A stretch of DNA of 64,000 bases from Armatimonadota bacterium (GTDB lineage: Bacteria; Armatimonadota; JAAZEB01): positions 1-64,000 of the forward strand of contig JAAZEM010000054.1 in the NCBI GenBank assembly GCA_012512265.1, read 5' to 3'. The notes below the pieces were generated by a model. It made no database searches, had not been told where the DNA came from, and worked only from the letters and a program-made list of their open reading frames with translations. This document shows positions 35,728 to 44,134 of this stretch, piece after piece. A program made the position numbers and the translations under genes. Each line of letters opens with the position of its first letter. Position 1 is the first letter of the stretch.

Positions 35728-35777
35728 AGAGGGAAGGCCGTTGGGGTGCGCTCTGGCGCATCCGCCGCCTTCCCTCT
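35728..35777. terminator. Bidirectional terminator between two small genes
   Basis: AGAGGGAAGGC (35728-35738) and GCCTTCCCTCT (35767-35777) form an 11-bp stem with an inner TGCGC/GCGCA hairpin (35747-35751/35756-35760). On the minus strand TTTCATTT follows. It serves the convergent genes at 35495 and 35798. Confidence 0.6.
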
Positions 35778-35797
35778 TATGCTTGGTGGTCTTCTGT

Positions 35798-35953
35798 TCA
35801 GACCTTCTCGTGGCAGGTAAGCACGAGCCGCTTCTTGCCACCATCGAGCATGAGTACCGGCTTGCTCGGCTTGCCACACTCGCGGCAGATGTTCGCCTTG
35901 GCATCGCCGATGCGGGAGTTCTTGCTCTTCTTGCCCTCGTCACCCTTCGCCAT
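35798..35953 (-). CDS. Small zinc-binding-like basic protein (51 aa)
   Basis: This is a minus-strand frame from ATG 35953 to TGA at 35800-35798. The sequence starts MAKGDEGKKSKNSRIGDAKA, then CRECGKPSKPVLML, and ends LTCHEKV. CxxC plus a late CH pair suggests a zinc knuckle, and Lys-rich ends suggest nucleic-acid binding. The ribosome site is a modest GGGTAGAGC. The end fits the shared terminator at 35728-35777. The pattern is protein-like, and family and role are unknown. Confidence 0.55.
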   Translation of the reverse strand: MAKGDEGKKSKNSRIGDAKANICRECGKPSKPVLMLDGGKKRLVLTCHEKV

Positions 35954-36262
35954 TGCTCTACCCTTTCGTTAAGATCATCTCAAGCGGCATATCGCCGTCC
36001 GACTTCCCCCTCGGATCCCTGGCGGGATCCAGAGGTGGGTGCATAGGTGCCTGATGTAGGCCCGCGGATGACCTGCCCAGGCAAGGCCCATGCCATTTCG
36101 TTGCACCGGGCGGCCATCCCCCAGGCAAACACCCCCTGCGGTGCCTGCCTTCCGTGCTGCAGAGAGTGTGGTGGAGACCCAGTAGCCGCGCGCCCGCAGT
36201 GGACAGAAACACGCTCCCGTATCGCGGGAACGCCGTGGTGGAAGCTATCCGCTGCAGTGCAC
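35954..36262. other. Gap upstream of the 51-aa gene
   Basis: No gene is seen. GGATCCC/GGGATCC (36013-36019/36024-36030) is a perfect 7-bp hairpin. I checked it by eye for tmRNA, SRP RNA, 6S RNA and RNase P RNA signatures and saw none. Confidence 0.35.
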
Positions 36263-36293
36263 AAAAAAAGTCCCGTCCGCAGTTGCGGAGGGA
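36263..36293 (-). terminator. Rho-independent terminator of tRNA-Arg
   Basis: On the minus strand a stem of about 11 bp with one bulge (36293-36270, CCGCA/TGCGG at its tip) is followed by seven T (36269-36263). It lies 70 bp after the tRNA 3' end. Confidence 0.75.
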
Positions 36294-36362
36294 CCTTTGA
36301 CGCGGAACGAACGTTGTGAACGCTAGAAGACTGCGACCCTTGATACCGAAGAGTCCAGATGC

Positions 36363-36438
36363 TGGCGCCCTCGGAGGGATTCGAACCCCCGACTCAGGGC
36401 TTAGGACGCCCCAGCTCTATCCACTGAGCTACGAGGGC
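36363..36438 (-). tRNA. tRNA-Arg (anticodon CCU)
   Basis: A full cloverleaf reads on the minus strand. The acceptor stem is GCCCTCG/CGAGGGC, the D stem GCTC/GAGC, and the anticodon stem GGGGC/GCCCT around loop GTCCTAA. The T arm has TTCGAAT, the discriminator is G, and CCA is encoded. Anticodon CCT at positions 34-36 reads the rare Arg codon AGG. Position 32 is G where C or U is usual, a small oddity. Its promoter is at 36583-36612 and its terminator at 36263-36293, so it is a single-gene unit. Confidence 0.93.
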
Positions 36439-36582
36439 ACTCAAGACTCTCCCGGCTCGCTATCCGCACCCAGCATTCCCAAGCGTCACGCTTGACCGTT
36501 CGCACTCTGCCGGCGAAAGCAGCCTGCACCCGCCGAATCAGAACCACGCACGCCAATGCGCGCACCTCTCTGCAACAGGGTT

Positions 36583-36612
36583 ATTATAGGGCATCCCATC
36601 CAAACGTGTCAA
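36583..36612 (-). promoter_or_regulatory. tRNA-Arg promoter
   Basis: On the minus strand perfect TTGACA (36612-36607), 18-bp spacer, perfect TATAAT (36588-36583). The leader to the mature tRNA is about 140 nt. Confidence 0.75.
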
Positions 36613-36711
36613 GAGAATCAGAGAGCAAAATCCCGTGTGCGCGCTCTTCCTGCCGGGCGATCCACCTTTCATCCACCGCAGGAGCGCGTCTCTCGGGGCG
36701 CGAATCTCCGT

Positions 36712-37536
36712 ATGGCTATGGAAGAGATCGATGGCATCAAGCACCCTGCCTACAAGCACGCTCTCTCGCTGACGCGCCCCGCCGAGCGGATGCAAAGCGG
36801 ACTCTACCTCGTCGAGACGGCCAATTTCGTCCGCCAGGCGCTTGCATCCCCCGAGGAGGTGCTCAGCGTCTTTGCCACCCGCGACGAAGCCAGCAGCTTC
36901 TCGGAAGAGTGCGCGGCACGAGATATTCCCCTGTACATCGCGAGCGCAGGGTTGATCCAGAAGCTGGTGGGCACCAGCTACGAGGTGGCTGTCACGGCGA
37001 TCTGCGTCGTCCGGCAGCGCCGGGTCGCCCTCGAATCGCTGGGAGGGAAGCAAACCGTGATCCTGGCGGGCGAGGAGATCCAGGACCCGCGCAACGTCGG
37101 GGTCCTGGTGCGCACCGCCGAGGCCGTGGGCTGTGCGGCGCTCATCCTCTCCGCGAACTCTGCCGAGGCGTACTCTCGCCCGGCGGTGCGATCCTCCACC
37201 GGATCGATCCTCCGGCTGCCGGTGTGCTTGGTTCCCGATCTCCCGACAGCCCTCCGGTCGCTGCGCCAGCGCGGGTTCCATGTGGTCGCCAGCTCGGCGC
37301 GGGCACCACGGACGGTCTATGACGGCGCGCTCTCGCGCCGGCCGCTGGTCGTGGTCGTCGGCAACGAGACAAACGGCATGACAGAAGCCGCCCGTGCCGA
37401 AGCGAGCGAGTTTGTCTCGCTGCCGATGGCTTCAGGCGGCCCGTCATCGCTCAACGTCACTGTCGCCGCCGGCGTGCTCCTCTACGAGGCTCTCCGGCAG
37501 GCGCGCGCGGTGCGCGAGCCCGGCGAGACTCAGTAG
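36712..37536 (+). CDS. TrmH/SpoU family RNA 2'-O-methyltransferase
   Basis: This 274-residue protein has an N-terminal substrate-binding domain (ETANFVRQALASPEEVLSVFA, YEVAVTAICVV) and a C-terminal SPOUT knot. The three SPOUT motifs are all present: EEIQDPRNVGVLVRTAEAVGC, VVVVGNETNGMT and LPMASGGPSSLNVTVAAGVL. By family it methylates a ribose in rRNA or tRNA (RlmB or TrmH type); which site is not clear. The start is ATG 36712 or 36718, with a weak ribosome site. Its stop overlaps the convergent creatininase gene by 7 bp. Confidence 0.85.
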   Translation: MAMEEIDGIKHPAYKHALSLTRPAERMQSGLYLVETANFVRQALASPEEVLSVFATRDEASSFSEECAARDIPLYIASAGLIQKLVGTSYEVAVTAICVVRQRRVALESLGGKQTVILAGEEIQDPRNVGVLVRTAEAVGCAALILSANSAEAYSRPAVRSSTGSILRLPVCLVPDLPTALRSLRQRGFHVVASSARAPRTVYDGALSRRPLVVVVGNETNGMTEAARAEASEFVSLPMASGGPSSLNVTVAAGVLLYEALRQARAVREPGETQ

Positions 37537-38426
37537 ACTTCCGGCACCTTCCAGTTCTCGCGCCAGCGGCTGCTCTCGGACGGCGGCTCCTGGTTGTTCC
37601 ACGCGTCCTGGAGAGTCATAAACTCCTTCAGATGGGGGCGCACCACGTTCTCCCACAGCGTCTCCACCTGGGCAAAGGTGCGCAGCGTGTGCGCCGGCTT
37701 CTCGCGCTCATAGGCATCCAGCAGCTCGCGCGCCTTTTGCCCAAGGTAGCGCACCTCATCCTCGACCATGCGCTCGCCCGTCCGGCGGTTGGAAAGGCGC
37801 GCGGTCGCTCCCATAGCAAAGTGCGTTCCTGGCGTCCCTTCCGCGGGCATCCGCGAAAGATCCACGCACTCTGGATTGAGCGCCCACAGGAGCGAGGTCT
37901 CCACCTTGCCGGCGTGATCGCCTCCGCTTTGGTTGTTGTTATCGAAGCCGGGCACGTTGGCCTCCCAGTCCGGGAGCGCGTAGAGGCGCGTGCCCACGCA
38001 GGGCTGCACCAGCTCGACCAGCTTCTTCAGATCCTGCCAGTTGGGCCCGTAATGCCCGGTGAGGAGGATGCAGGCGTGAAACCCGTGGGAATCGGCGGTG
38101 CGGATCTGGTAGAGCACGTTCTTGAAGTGTTGCCAGGGCGGCAGCGCGGTGAGCCAGGTCCGCTCGCACTCGCCGACGTTCTTCTCCGACCAGATCGCGT
38201 AGCCGCCCAGCTCGTGGATGTGCCAGTAATCGGGCGGCGCCACGATGCCGCCATGCACGCGCGCCGCTGCACACGCGATGCCATGCGCCTTCAGCATGTC
38301 GAGCCCGAGGGCGCAATGCGGCCCGTGCGGCTCGCACAATCCGTACGTCAGATAAAGGAGCGGGCATTCCGCGAACGCCTGCTCCAGTTGATCTGGGAAC
38401 ATCCGCTCCCAACGCACTTCACGCAT
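37530..38426 (-). CDS. Creatininase-family amidohydrolase
   Basis: This 298-residue protein has the metal-site motifs LCEPHGPHCALGLDM (E and H), LLTGHYGPN (H) and SGGDHAGKVETS (D/H and E) of the creatininase fold. The family hydrolyses cyclic or linear amides such as creatinine or formamidopyrimidines. The longer C-terminal helix region is unassigned. ATG 38426 follows AGGGAGAGAG. It is the last gene of a five-gene minus-strand operon, 38 bp after the HAD gene, so it may act on an intermediate of that pathway. Confidence 0.8.
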   Translation of the reverse strand: MREVRWERMFPDQLEQAFAECPLLYLTYGLCEPHGPHCALGLDMLKAHGIACAAARVHGGIVAPPDYWHIHELGGYAIWSEKNVGECERTWLTALPPWQHFKNVLYQIRTADSHGFHACILLTGHYGPNWQDLKKLVELVQPCVGTRLYALPDWEANVPGFDNNNQSGGDHAGKVETSLLWALNPECVDLSRMPAEGTPGTHFAMGATARLSNRRTGERMVEDEVRYLGQKARELLDAYEREKPAHTLRTFAQVETLWENVVRPHLKEFMTLQDAWNNQEPPSESSRWRENWKVPEVY

Positions 38427-38464
38427 CGTCTCTCTCCCTGTTCCAGCTATGACCACCGCCTCGC

Positions 38465-39250
38465 TCACGCGTCCGGCCACCTCGCCTGCCCAGGCTGTCG
38501 TGACAGCAGCTCCACCGCCTCGAGGAGATCCCGAGCCACCGGCGCATCGCCCGGTGAGTGCTTTCCCTGGCGGTCGAGGAGGATGGGGGCGATGCCGGCG
38601 GCGCGAGCGCCCAGCACGTCGTTCTCATAAGAGTCGCCGATGTGGAATGCATCCTCCGCGGCAACGCCCGCCTGACGGAGCGCCTCGTGAAAGAGGCCCG
38701 GATCCGGCTTCTCGCACCCGCAGAGCGCTGAAATGATGACGCACTCCAGGTAGGCATTGAGACCGAGAACGCGGACCACCTCTTGCAGCGAGCAGTCCCA
38801 GTTGCTGATAAGCCCGATACCGACTCCACGCTCCTTCAAGGCCTGGAGGGCAGGGAGCGCGTCCGGGTAGAGCTCGAAGCGGATGGCGTCCATCAGCGCG
38901 TCCACCATCTCTTCGCAGCCCACGGAGAGCGCGTGGCCTCGCTCGCGGAGCGCCTCGAGGAGCACGCCGGCGCATTCCAGGCGGAGGCGACGCAGCCGTT
39001 CGGGGTCACTTGCCTTCACGCTGTGCGCGATGTAGTAGGCGAACTCCTGGCGCATTGCCGCTTCCACGTCGCCCAGCGGGATGGAGTATCCGAGCGATTC
39101 CAGGTTCGCCTTCAGGCGCTCGAACGGGCGGTGGAGCGTGACCAGCGTGCCAAAGGCGTCAAAGAAGACGCACCGAGGGGAGGGCCTGCTGGACGAATGA
39201 CAGGCCGCTGGCCGGACGGGTGTCACGCCAGGGTTTCCTCCCTCCAGCAC
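38465..39250 (-). CDS. HAD-superfamily hydrolase
   Basis: This 261-residue haloacid-dehalogenase-like phosphatase carries VFFDAFGTLV (motif I, nucleophile Asp), GLISNWD (motif II), KPDPGLFHEAL (motif III Lys) and HIGDSYENDVLGARAAG (motif IV acidic pair). A helical cap lies between motifs I and II. It probably removes phosphate from a sugar or acid phosphate. GTG 39250 follows GAGGGGATCGC. It lies 15 bp after the RraA-like gene in the operon. Confidence 0.85.
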   Translation of the reverse strand: MLEGGNPGVTPVRPAACHSSSRPSPRCVFFDAFGTLVTLHRPFERLKANLESLGYSIPLGDVEAAMRQEFAYYIAHSVKASDPERLRRLRLECAGVLLEALRERGHALSVGCEEMVDALMDAIRFELYPDALPALQALKERGVGIGLISNWDCSLQEVVRVLGLNAYLECVIISALCGCEKPDPGLFHEALRQAGVAAEDAFHIGDSYENDVLGARAAGIAPILLDRQGKHSPGDAPVARDLLEAVELLSRQPGQARWPDA

Positions 39251-39265
39251 GCGATCCCCTCTCCC

Positions 39266-39901
39266 CTATTCAGCCGCCCGGCGACACGCCTCGCCCAGCG
39301 GGAGGCCCGCACGGAGGAACTCCAAGATCCGCTCCTCGCGGGCGTGGAACGCTTCCGTTTCGGCGATGATCTCGGGGGCGAGCGCCGCGGGGATCACCAC
39401 GACGCCGTCGCTATCGCCGCGCACCAGGTCGCCCGGGTGGACCAGGACGCCGCCGCACTGGATCGGGATCTGCGTCTCGGACTGCTGGGAATCGCCCGTG
39501 CCGCCGCGGGGCGTTACGGCGCGCGCAAAGACGGGGTAGCCCAGCTCCCGGATGCCGGCGATGTCGCGCGCGGCGCCATCGATGACGGTGCCACCGAAGC
39601 CCAGCTGTTTGGCGGCAGTGCTGAAGATCTCGCCCCAGAGGATCGCCTCGGTGTAGCCGCCTCCCGCGAGCACGATCACATCGCCCGGGCGGGCCTGCGA
39701 GAGCGCCAGGCCACTGGCGTGAGTCGCTCCCGGATAGGTGCGCGCGGTGAACGCGGGGCCACACACCTCGGCGCCTTCCCAAACAGGCTTCATCGAGGAG
39801 TGCATCGTGCAGGGGTCCATCCCCCGGCGCCGCATCACATCGCTCAACGCCGCCGTCGGCAGCGCGGCCAGACGGCGTAGCCATTCCTCAAGCATCTTCA
39901 T
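39266..39901 (-). CDS. RraA-like / HMG-aldolase family protein
   Basis: This 211-residue protein belongs to the RraA fold. TAALSDVMRRRGM, GPAFTARTYPG, ARPGDVIVLAGGGY, GGTVIDGAARDIAGIRELGYPVFARAVTPRGG (quoted as seen in parts) and VRGDSDGVVVIP are its marks. Members are 4-hydroxy-4-methyl-2-oxoglutarate aldolase / oxaloacetate decarboxylase or RNase E regulators. In a catabolic operon an aldolase or decarboxylase is more likely. ATG 39901 follows AAAGGA. The neighbouring dehydrogenase and isomerase genes support a hydroxy-acid or sugar-acid pathway. Confidence 0.8.
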   Translation of the reverse strand: MKMLEEWLRRLAALPTAALSDVMRRRGMDPCTMHSSMKPVWEGAEVCGPAFTARTYPGATHASGLALSQARPGDVIVLAGGGYTEAILWGEIFSTAAKQLGFGGTVIDGAARDIAGIRELGYPVFARAVTPRGGTGDSQQSETQIPIQCGGVLVHPGDLVRGDSDGVVVIPAALAPEIIAETEAFHAREERILEFLRAGLPLGEACRRAAE

Positions 39902-39928
39902 TCCTTTCCACTCAGCCAGCAGGTCGGC

Positions 39929-40954
39929 TCAACGCGCTGCCTGCCGGGAGGCAGGGGCACCGGCCAATTCGGGCCAGCGGGGCTTCACACCGTGATTCAC
40001 CCACGATTCTGGCCACTCGCGCCGGGCGAGCGCCGCCAGCGCGCGCACCGAGTGCGCCCAGAACTCTTGCTCGAATCGGACGGAAGACGCGGCCATGTGC
40101 GGGGTGATCACAACGTTCTCCAGGGCGAACAACGGGTGATTGGGAGGCGGTGGCTCCTGCTCCAGCACGTCCAGCGCCGCCCCGGCGATCCATCCCTCGC
40201 GCAGCGCGCGCACGAGCGCGGCCTCGTCTACCACCCCGCCGCGCGTGGTGTTGACCAGGTAGGCGGTCGGCTTCATCTGGCGCAGTTGCGCCTCGCCGAT
40301 GAGGCCGCGCGTCGCCGGGATCAGCGGGCAGTGAAGCGAGAGGAAATCGACCTGGGGCAGGATCTCCTCCAGGGTTGCTGGCTCGACGCCATAGCGCGCC
40401 ATCTCTTCCGCTGGCACCGCCGGATCGCTCACCAGGATCCGCATTTCGAAACCGCGGAGCTTCCGCGCGACGTGTCGGCCGATGTGCCCGAAGCCGACGA
40501 GCCCGAGGACTCCGCCTCCCAGGAGCCCGGGCACACGTGTGCCGCCCCCGCCCCACCGGCCCTCGCGGACCACGCGGTCGAGCCTGGAAGTCTGCCGGAC
40601 AATCGCGAAGAGGAGCGCGATGGCATGCTCCGCGACCGCCTCGGCGATTGCCGCAGGCGTGTTCACCACCACGATGCCCAGGCGCGTCGCCTCTTCCACG
40701 GGGAGGTCGTCGGTGCCGCTCCCGGAGCGCATCATGGCGGCGCATCGGAGCAGCTGCGAGAGGCTTTCCGGCGTGATCACGCGGTTGGCGCCAAAGAGCC
40801 AGAGCACGTCGGCGTCGCGGGCCAGCTCCACCGCTTCCTCGGTGGTGCGGCACTGCCGGGCCACGAGCTCGATCCCCTCCCGGGCGAGCTCCTCGCGCGC
40901 CCAGGCCGGCACTCGTTCCGCGTTGGCCGTCACCAACGCCACCTTTAAGCGCAT
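39929..40954 (-). CDS. D-isomer-specific 2-hydroxyacid dehydrogenase
   Basis: This 341-residue NAD enzyme is of the phosphoglycerate/formate dehydrogenase type. RSGSGTDDLPVEEATRLGI is the catalytic-domain joint. VLGLVGFGHIGRHVARKLRGF is the NAD-binding loop, VDFLSLHCPLIPATRGLI and VNTTRGGVVDEAALV (catalytic Arg) follow, then DVLEQEPP (Glu) and ITPHMAASSV (His). It interconverts a 2-hydroxy acid and 2-keto acid; the substrate is unknown. ATG 40954 has GGAG 8 bp before; ATG 40969 overlaps that site. It is 16 bp after the isomerase gene. Confidence 0.87.
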   Translation of the reverse strand: MRLKVALVTANAERVPAWAREELAREGIELVARQCRTTEEAVELARDADVLWLFGANRVITPESLSQLLRCAAMMRSGSGTDDLPVEEATRLGIVVVNTPAAIAEAVAEHAIALLFAIVRQTSRLDRVVREGRWGGGGTRVPGLLGGGVLGLVGFGHIGRHVARKLRGFEMRILVSDPAVPAEEMARYGVEPATLEEILPQVDFLSLHCPLIPATRGLIGEAQLRQMKPTAYLVNTTRGGVVDEAALVRALREGWIAGAALDVLEQEPPPPNHPLFALENVVITPHMAASSVRFEQEFWAHSVRALAALARREWPESWVNHGVKPRWPELAGAPASRQAAR

Positions 40955-40970
40955 ACCCGCTTCTCCCATC

Positions 40971-41780
40971 CTACAGCGCGCGCGCCTTCTCGATGCACCC
41001 GCGCAGGTAATCGAGGCTCTTGGCCAGAGAGGCCGCGCGGTCTGGCCCGGAGAGGCCACACTCATACGCCATGTAGTCTTGGAAGCCGATGTCGAGGAGG
41101 GCGCGCATGCCGGCCACGTAGTCAATATCGCCTGTTCCCGGCTCGAGGCGGGTGTTGTCCGCCAGGTGGCAGTGGCGCACGTGCTTGCCGGCGGCGCGCA
41201 GAGCGTCCGGCGTGTTGGTCTCCTCGATGTGCATGTGGAAGAAGTCGGAGATGAGCGCCACGTTGGGGTGGCCGCACCGCTCGATGATCTCCACGCCATC
41301 CGCCTGCCGGCGGAGGAGGTGCTGCTCGTAGCGGTTCAGCGGCTCGAGAAGGAGGTAGGAGCCGGCTTCCGCCGCGACGTCGCCCAGCTCCTTGCACAGC
41401 TCGACCAGGAGGTTCTTCTCCAGCGTGATCGCGTCGGCGTAGGGCGAGAGGTCGGGAATCCGCGGCGGCCCGAAGATCGGGGGCACGATCTGGCCGGTGG
41501 CGCCCATCTCGCCGCAGAACCGCAGATACGCCTTGCACTGCTCGATGCTGTTGCGCCGCTTTGCCGGATCGGGATCCAGGAAGTCGAACGTCGGATTCCC
41601 GCACACCGAGCAGATGGGCACCGGACTCGACTCGAAGTCGGCGCGCGCCTGGTCGAGCCGGTCGACGGGATAGTTTCCAGCAGAGACCTCGATCCCCTCG
41701 ACTCCATGGTCAGCGGCCCACTTTTGCTTATCTCTGACAGTGCTCCCGGGGAGCAGGTTGAGCTGTACCGCGATCTTCAT
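40971..41780 (-). CDS. Sugar phosphate isomerase/epimerase-like TIM-barrel protein
   Basis: This 269-residue protein is of the xylose-isomerase-like TIM-barrel (AP endonuclease 2) family. GVEGIEVSAGNYP, LLLEPLNRYEQHLL (metal-binding Glu), VALISDFFHMHIEETN (Asp and His), RHCHLADNTR (His) and MAYECGL (Glu) outline the metal site. It probably isomerises or epimerises a sugar or hydroxy-acid. ATG 41780 with AAGGTGA upstream opens the five-gene operon; it is divergent from the OsmC gene at 41985, and the shared 204-bp region must hold its promoter. Confidence 0.85.
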   Translation of the reverse strand: MKIAVQLNLLPGSTVRDKQKWAADHGVEGIEVSAGNYPVDRLDQARADFESSPVPICSVCGNPTFDFLDPDPAKRRNSIEQCKAYLRFCGEMGATGQIVPPIFGPPRIPDLSPYADAITLEKNLLVELCKELGDVAAEAGSYLLLEPLNRYEQHLLRRQADGVEIIERCGHPNVALISDFFHMHIEETNTPDALRAAGKHVRHCHLADNTRLEPGTGDIDYVAGMRALLDIGFQDYMAYECGLSGPDRAASLAKSLDYLRGCIEKARAL

Positions 41781-41984
41781 CTTGCAATCACCTTCCCGGC
41801 GCCGGGATTGCCGGCCCCTGGCACGCCCATGCAGTGCCAACACTGCTTTCGACGCCCGTCTCCACCTCCCTGTCGTCTCTCGCGCGTCCTGGGCACCAGG
41901 GGTGTGAGAAACAAACGTTAGGTGGGTAGAGTCTAAAGGAAGCAAGCAGTTCAACATGGCTCGACCGGCTATTGGGAGGCAACG

Positions 41985-42410
41985 ATGGCAGTACGCACAT
42001 CCGAAGCAGAGTGGAAGGGCGACCTTCGCGGCGGAGAGGGGATGATGAAGTTTGGAGGCGGCGCGTTTCAGGGGCGCTACTCCTACTCTTCGCGCTTTGA
42101 GGAGGGCCCCGGCACCAATCCCGAGGAGCTGATCGCGGCAGCGCACGCCGGGTGCTTCAGCATGGCGTTCGCCGCGCAGCTCAGCGAAGCCGGCTTCACC
42201 CCGGCGCGCGTCCAGACCACGGCCAAGGTGCATCTCGGCAAGGTGGCCGATGCCTTCGCGATCACCCGCATCGACCTCTTCACCGAAGCCGAGGTCCCAA
42301 ACATCCCCGAGGGACGTTTTCGGGAGATCGCCGAGGCCGCGAAGGCGGGGTGCCCCGTCTCGAAGGCGCTCGCCTCGGTGCCGATCACGCTGGACGCGAA
42401 ATTGGTGTAG
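41985..42410 (+). CDS. OsmC/Ohr-family peroxide-stress protein
   Basis: This 141-residue protein has the OsmC fold: GTNPEELIAAAHAGCFSMAFA contains the first reactive Cys, and EAAKAGCPVSKALASVPITLDAKL contains the second Cys near the end. By family it reduces organic hydroperoxides using a Cys pair. ATG 41985 follows TTGGGAGG. Downstream, the dnaE2 remnant begins within 200 bp. Confidence 0.88.
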   Translation: MAVRTSEAEWKGDLRGGEGMMKFGGGAFQGRYSYSSRFEEGPGTNPEELIAAAHAGCFSMAFAAQLSEAGFTPARVQTTAKVHLGKVADAFAITRIDLFTEAEVPNIPEGRFREIAEAAKAGCPVSKALASVPITLDAKLV

Positions 42411-42604
42411 TCCCTGCCGCGCCTCTCCGGGGGGCGCGGCTTCCCACATCTGGCGCGGCGATACCGCCGATGAGGGGGGCGGGCACGGATGGGGAGTGCG
42501 GGCGGCTCAGAACCGCAGCAGCGCAGACGTTTGTGTTTGCGCCACGCCTGCCCTGCCCCGCCGGAAACAGGGCGAACACTGAAGGCTCGCTACACCAAAC
42601 AAAC

Positions 42605-43300
42605 ACACCCGTTCCATTCATCTGCGTCCATGCTCGCGACGCCCGGGGGTATGCCCATCTCTGCCGGATCCTAACTCGCGCCCCCCTCATCATCCTGCCG
42701 GATGTGAACCAGAGCGAGAAGCAGTTCACCGCCGAGCCGGGCCCGGCGATCCGCGTCGGGTTGATGCAGGTGGAGGGGATGGCTGAAGCCGAGATCGAAG
42801 CGGTCGTTGGCGAGCGCCAGCGGGAGGGCCCCTTCTCCTCCCTCGCGGAGTTCTAGCGGCGCGTGCCTATCCGGCGCAACATCCTGGAGCGGATGATCCT
42901 CTGCGGCTGCTTCGACAGCCTGACGCCGAACCGGAAAGCGCTGATGTTCGAGCTGGACGGCGTTTCGAGCCACTCCACTCAGCTGAGCGACTATACCGAC
43001 TTTGAGAAGTTCTCGCACGAGGCGCGCATCCTGGGGACAACGCCCGCTGCCACCTGATGGCCTACTACCGAGAGGAGTTGCGCCGGCATCACGTCCTCTC
43101 TACGGCGGAGGCGCACGCGATGCCGGCGGGAGCCGTGATCAACGTGGCCGGGCTGGCCATCCGGCCCCATCGTCCTCCCACGCGCAGTGGGCGCACCGTC
43201 GTCTTCTTCAGCCTGGAGGATGAGCATGGGATGCTGGACATCACGACATTTGAGGACGTGTACCAGCGCTATGGAAAGGTAATCTACCGCCGCGATGCGC
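42605..43300 (+). pseudogene. Decayed error-prone DNA polymerase III alpha (DnaE2-like) fragment
   Basis: Plus-strand wording from three polymerase regions remains. ICVHARDARGYAHLCRILTRA (42617 onward, PHP-domain part, quoted 20 residues or fewer at a time) is joined in frame to LPDVNQSEKQF, AIRVGLMQVEGMAEA and GPFSSLAEF (palm/finger-C-terminal part), so about 2 kb has been deleted. A TAG stop at 42854-42856 breaks the frame. The text continues in the same frame (VPIRRNILERMILCGCFDSL), then shifts frame near 43035 into HLMAYYREELRRHHVLS. AGLAIRPHRPPT, VVFFSLEDEHGMLDITTF and VYQRYGKVIYR are the OB-fold end. The C-terminus is cut off. No imuA/imuB partner is present. Confidence 0.8.
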
Positions 43301-43363
43301 CTGCGCCTTCCGAGCGGATCATTCGTGACAACACCGCCCGCGGGCAAAGCCCTGGCGCGCTGC

Positions 43364-44134
43364 TCAGTCGTAAGAGGTGAGCGAGCCGCCGCTGGACTCA
43401 TCCGAACCGGGGAGCACCTGCTGGAGTGCAAGCCGGATACTCTGGTCCAATTCAAAGAGATCGATCGGCTTCGTGAAGTAGCCATCGAAGCCGGCCTCTC
43501 GGGCCCGGCGGATATCCTCCTCGGCCCCCAGGCCCGTGGTCGCGAAAGCGATAAGCCGGTCGGCCCCGGCCAGATTCCGCACCCGGCGCATCAGCTCCAA
43601 ACCATCCATGCCGGGCAGGCCGATGTCAGAGAGGAGGACATCCGGCAGCTTCGTCTCAAGCTGACAGAGCGCATCCTCGGCCGTCTCCGCGGTTTCAACC
43701 GCGTAGCCCATCAGGCTCAGCCCATCGGCCAGCAACTCGCGCACATCCGCGTTATCTTCAACCAGGAGGAGGCGGTAACTCTCCTCCATATCCAGCGGCT
43801 CGCCCGCCGGCATGACCGCCCCGACCAGCGTCCCCTCGAGCGCGAAGAGAGGCTGTCCAATCCCGATCCAGCTTCCCTGGCCCGGACGAGCATGCACGTC
43901 AGCGCACTCTTGGGTCACGGCCGGCCAGACATCAAGCCCTTGTTGTCGGGGAGCGTTACCTGCCTCTTCCCACGATCGCTCGGAAACGCAAGCCTGCCCC
44001 TTGGATAGGAGGCTACCACCCGTGCCACAAGAGGCAACACAGAGGACCTCCCTATCGAGAGCGGCCTGCATCTCGCGCTGGTGCGCCTCGAAGCGCGAAA
44101 CCCGCCCGTCATCCTGTACACCAAGGCCATTCAT
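43364..44134 (-). CDS. Response-regulator receiver protein with N-terminal extension
   Basis: This 256-residue protein starts at ATG 44134, 5 bp after GAGGAAAGG. Residues from 116 on are a CheY-like receiver: YRLLLVEDNADVRELL (acid pair), VLLSDIGLPGMDGLELM (phospho-Asp), FATTGLG (Thr), GYFTKPIDLFEL (Lys). The first 115 residues (RFEAHQREMQAALDREVL, then Cys/Gly-rich text) fit no domain I know. An internal ATG at 43789 would give the receiver alone, but it has no good ribosome site. No kinase gene is adjacent, so its partner must be elsewhere. The C-terminus is a short Ser-rich tail. Confidence 0.7.
   Translation of the reverse strand: MNGLGVQDDGRVSRFEAHQREMQAALDREVLCVASCGTGGSLLSKGQACVSERSWEEAGNAPRQQGLDVWPAVTQECADVHARPGQGSWIGIGQPLFALEGTLVGAVMPAGEPLDMEESYRLLLVEDNADVRELLADGLSLMGYAVETAETAEDALCQLETKLPDVLLSDIGLPGMDGLELMRRVRNLAGADRLIAFATTGLGAEEDIRRAREAGFDGYFTKPIDLFELDQSIRLALQQVLPGSDESSGGSLTSYD

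Noticed and set aside
35954..36262. Possible housekeeping RNA (tmRNA, SRP, 6S, RNase P)
   Set aside because: None of the conserved signature sequences could be found; only a short hairpin is present.
42411..42604. Start of an intact gene after OsmC
   Set aside because: The open frame covering 42152-42856 is a shadow of osmC at first and a decayed polymerase fragment later; there is no single intact product.
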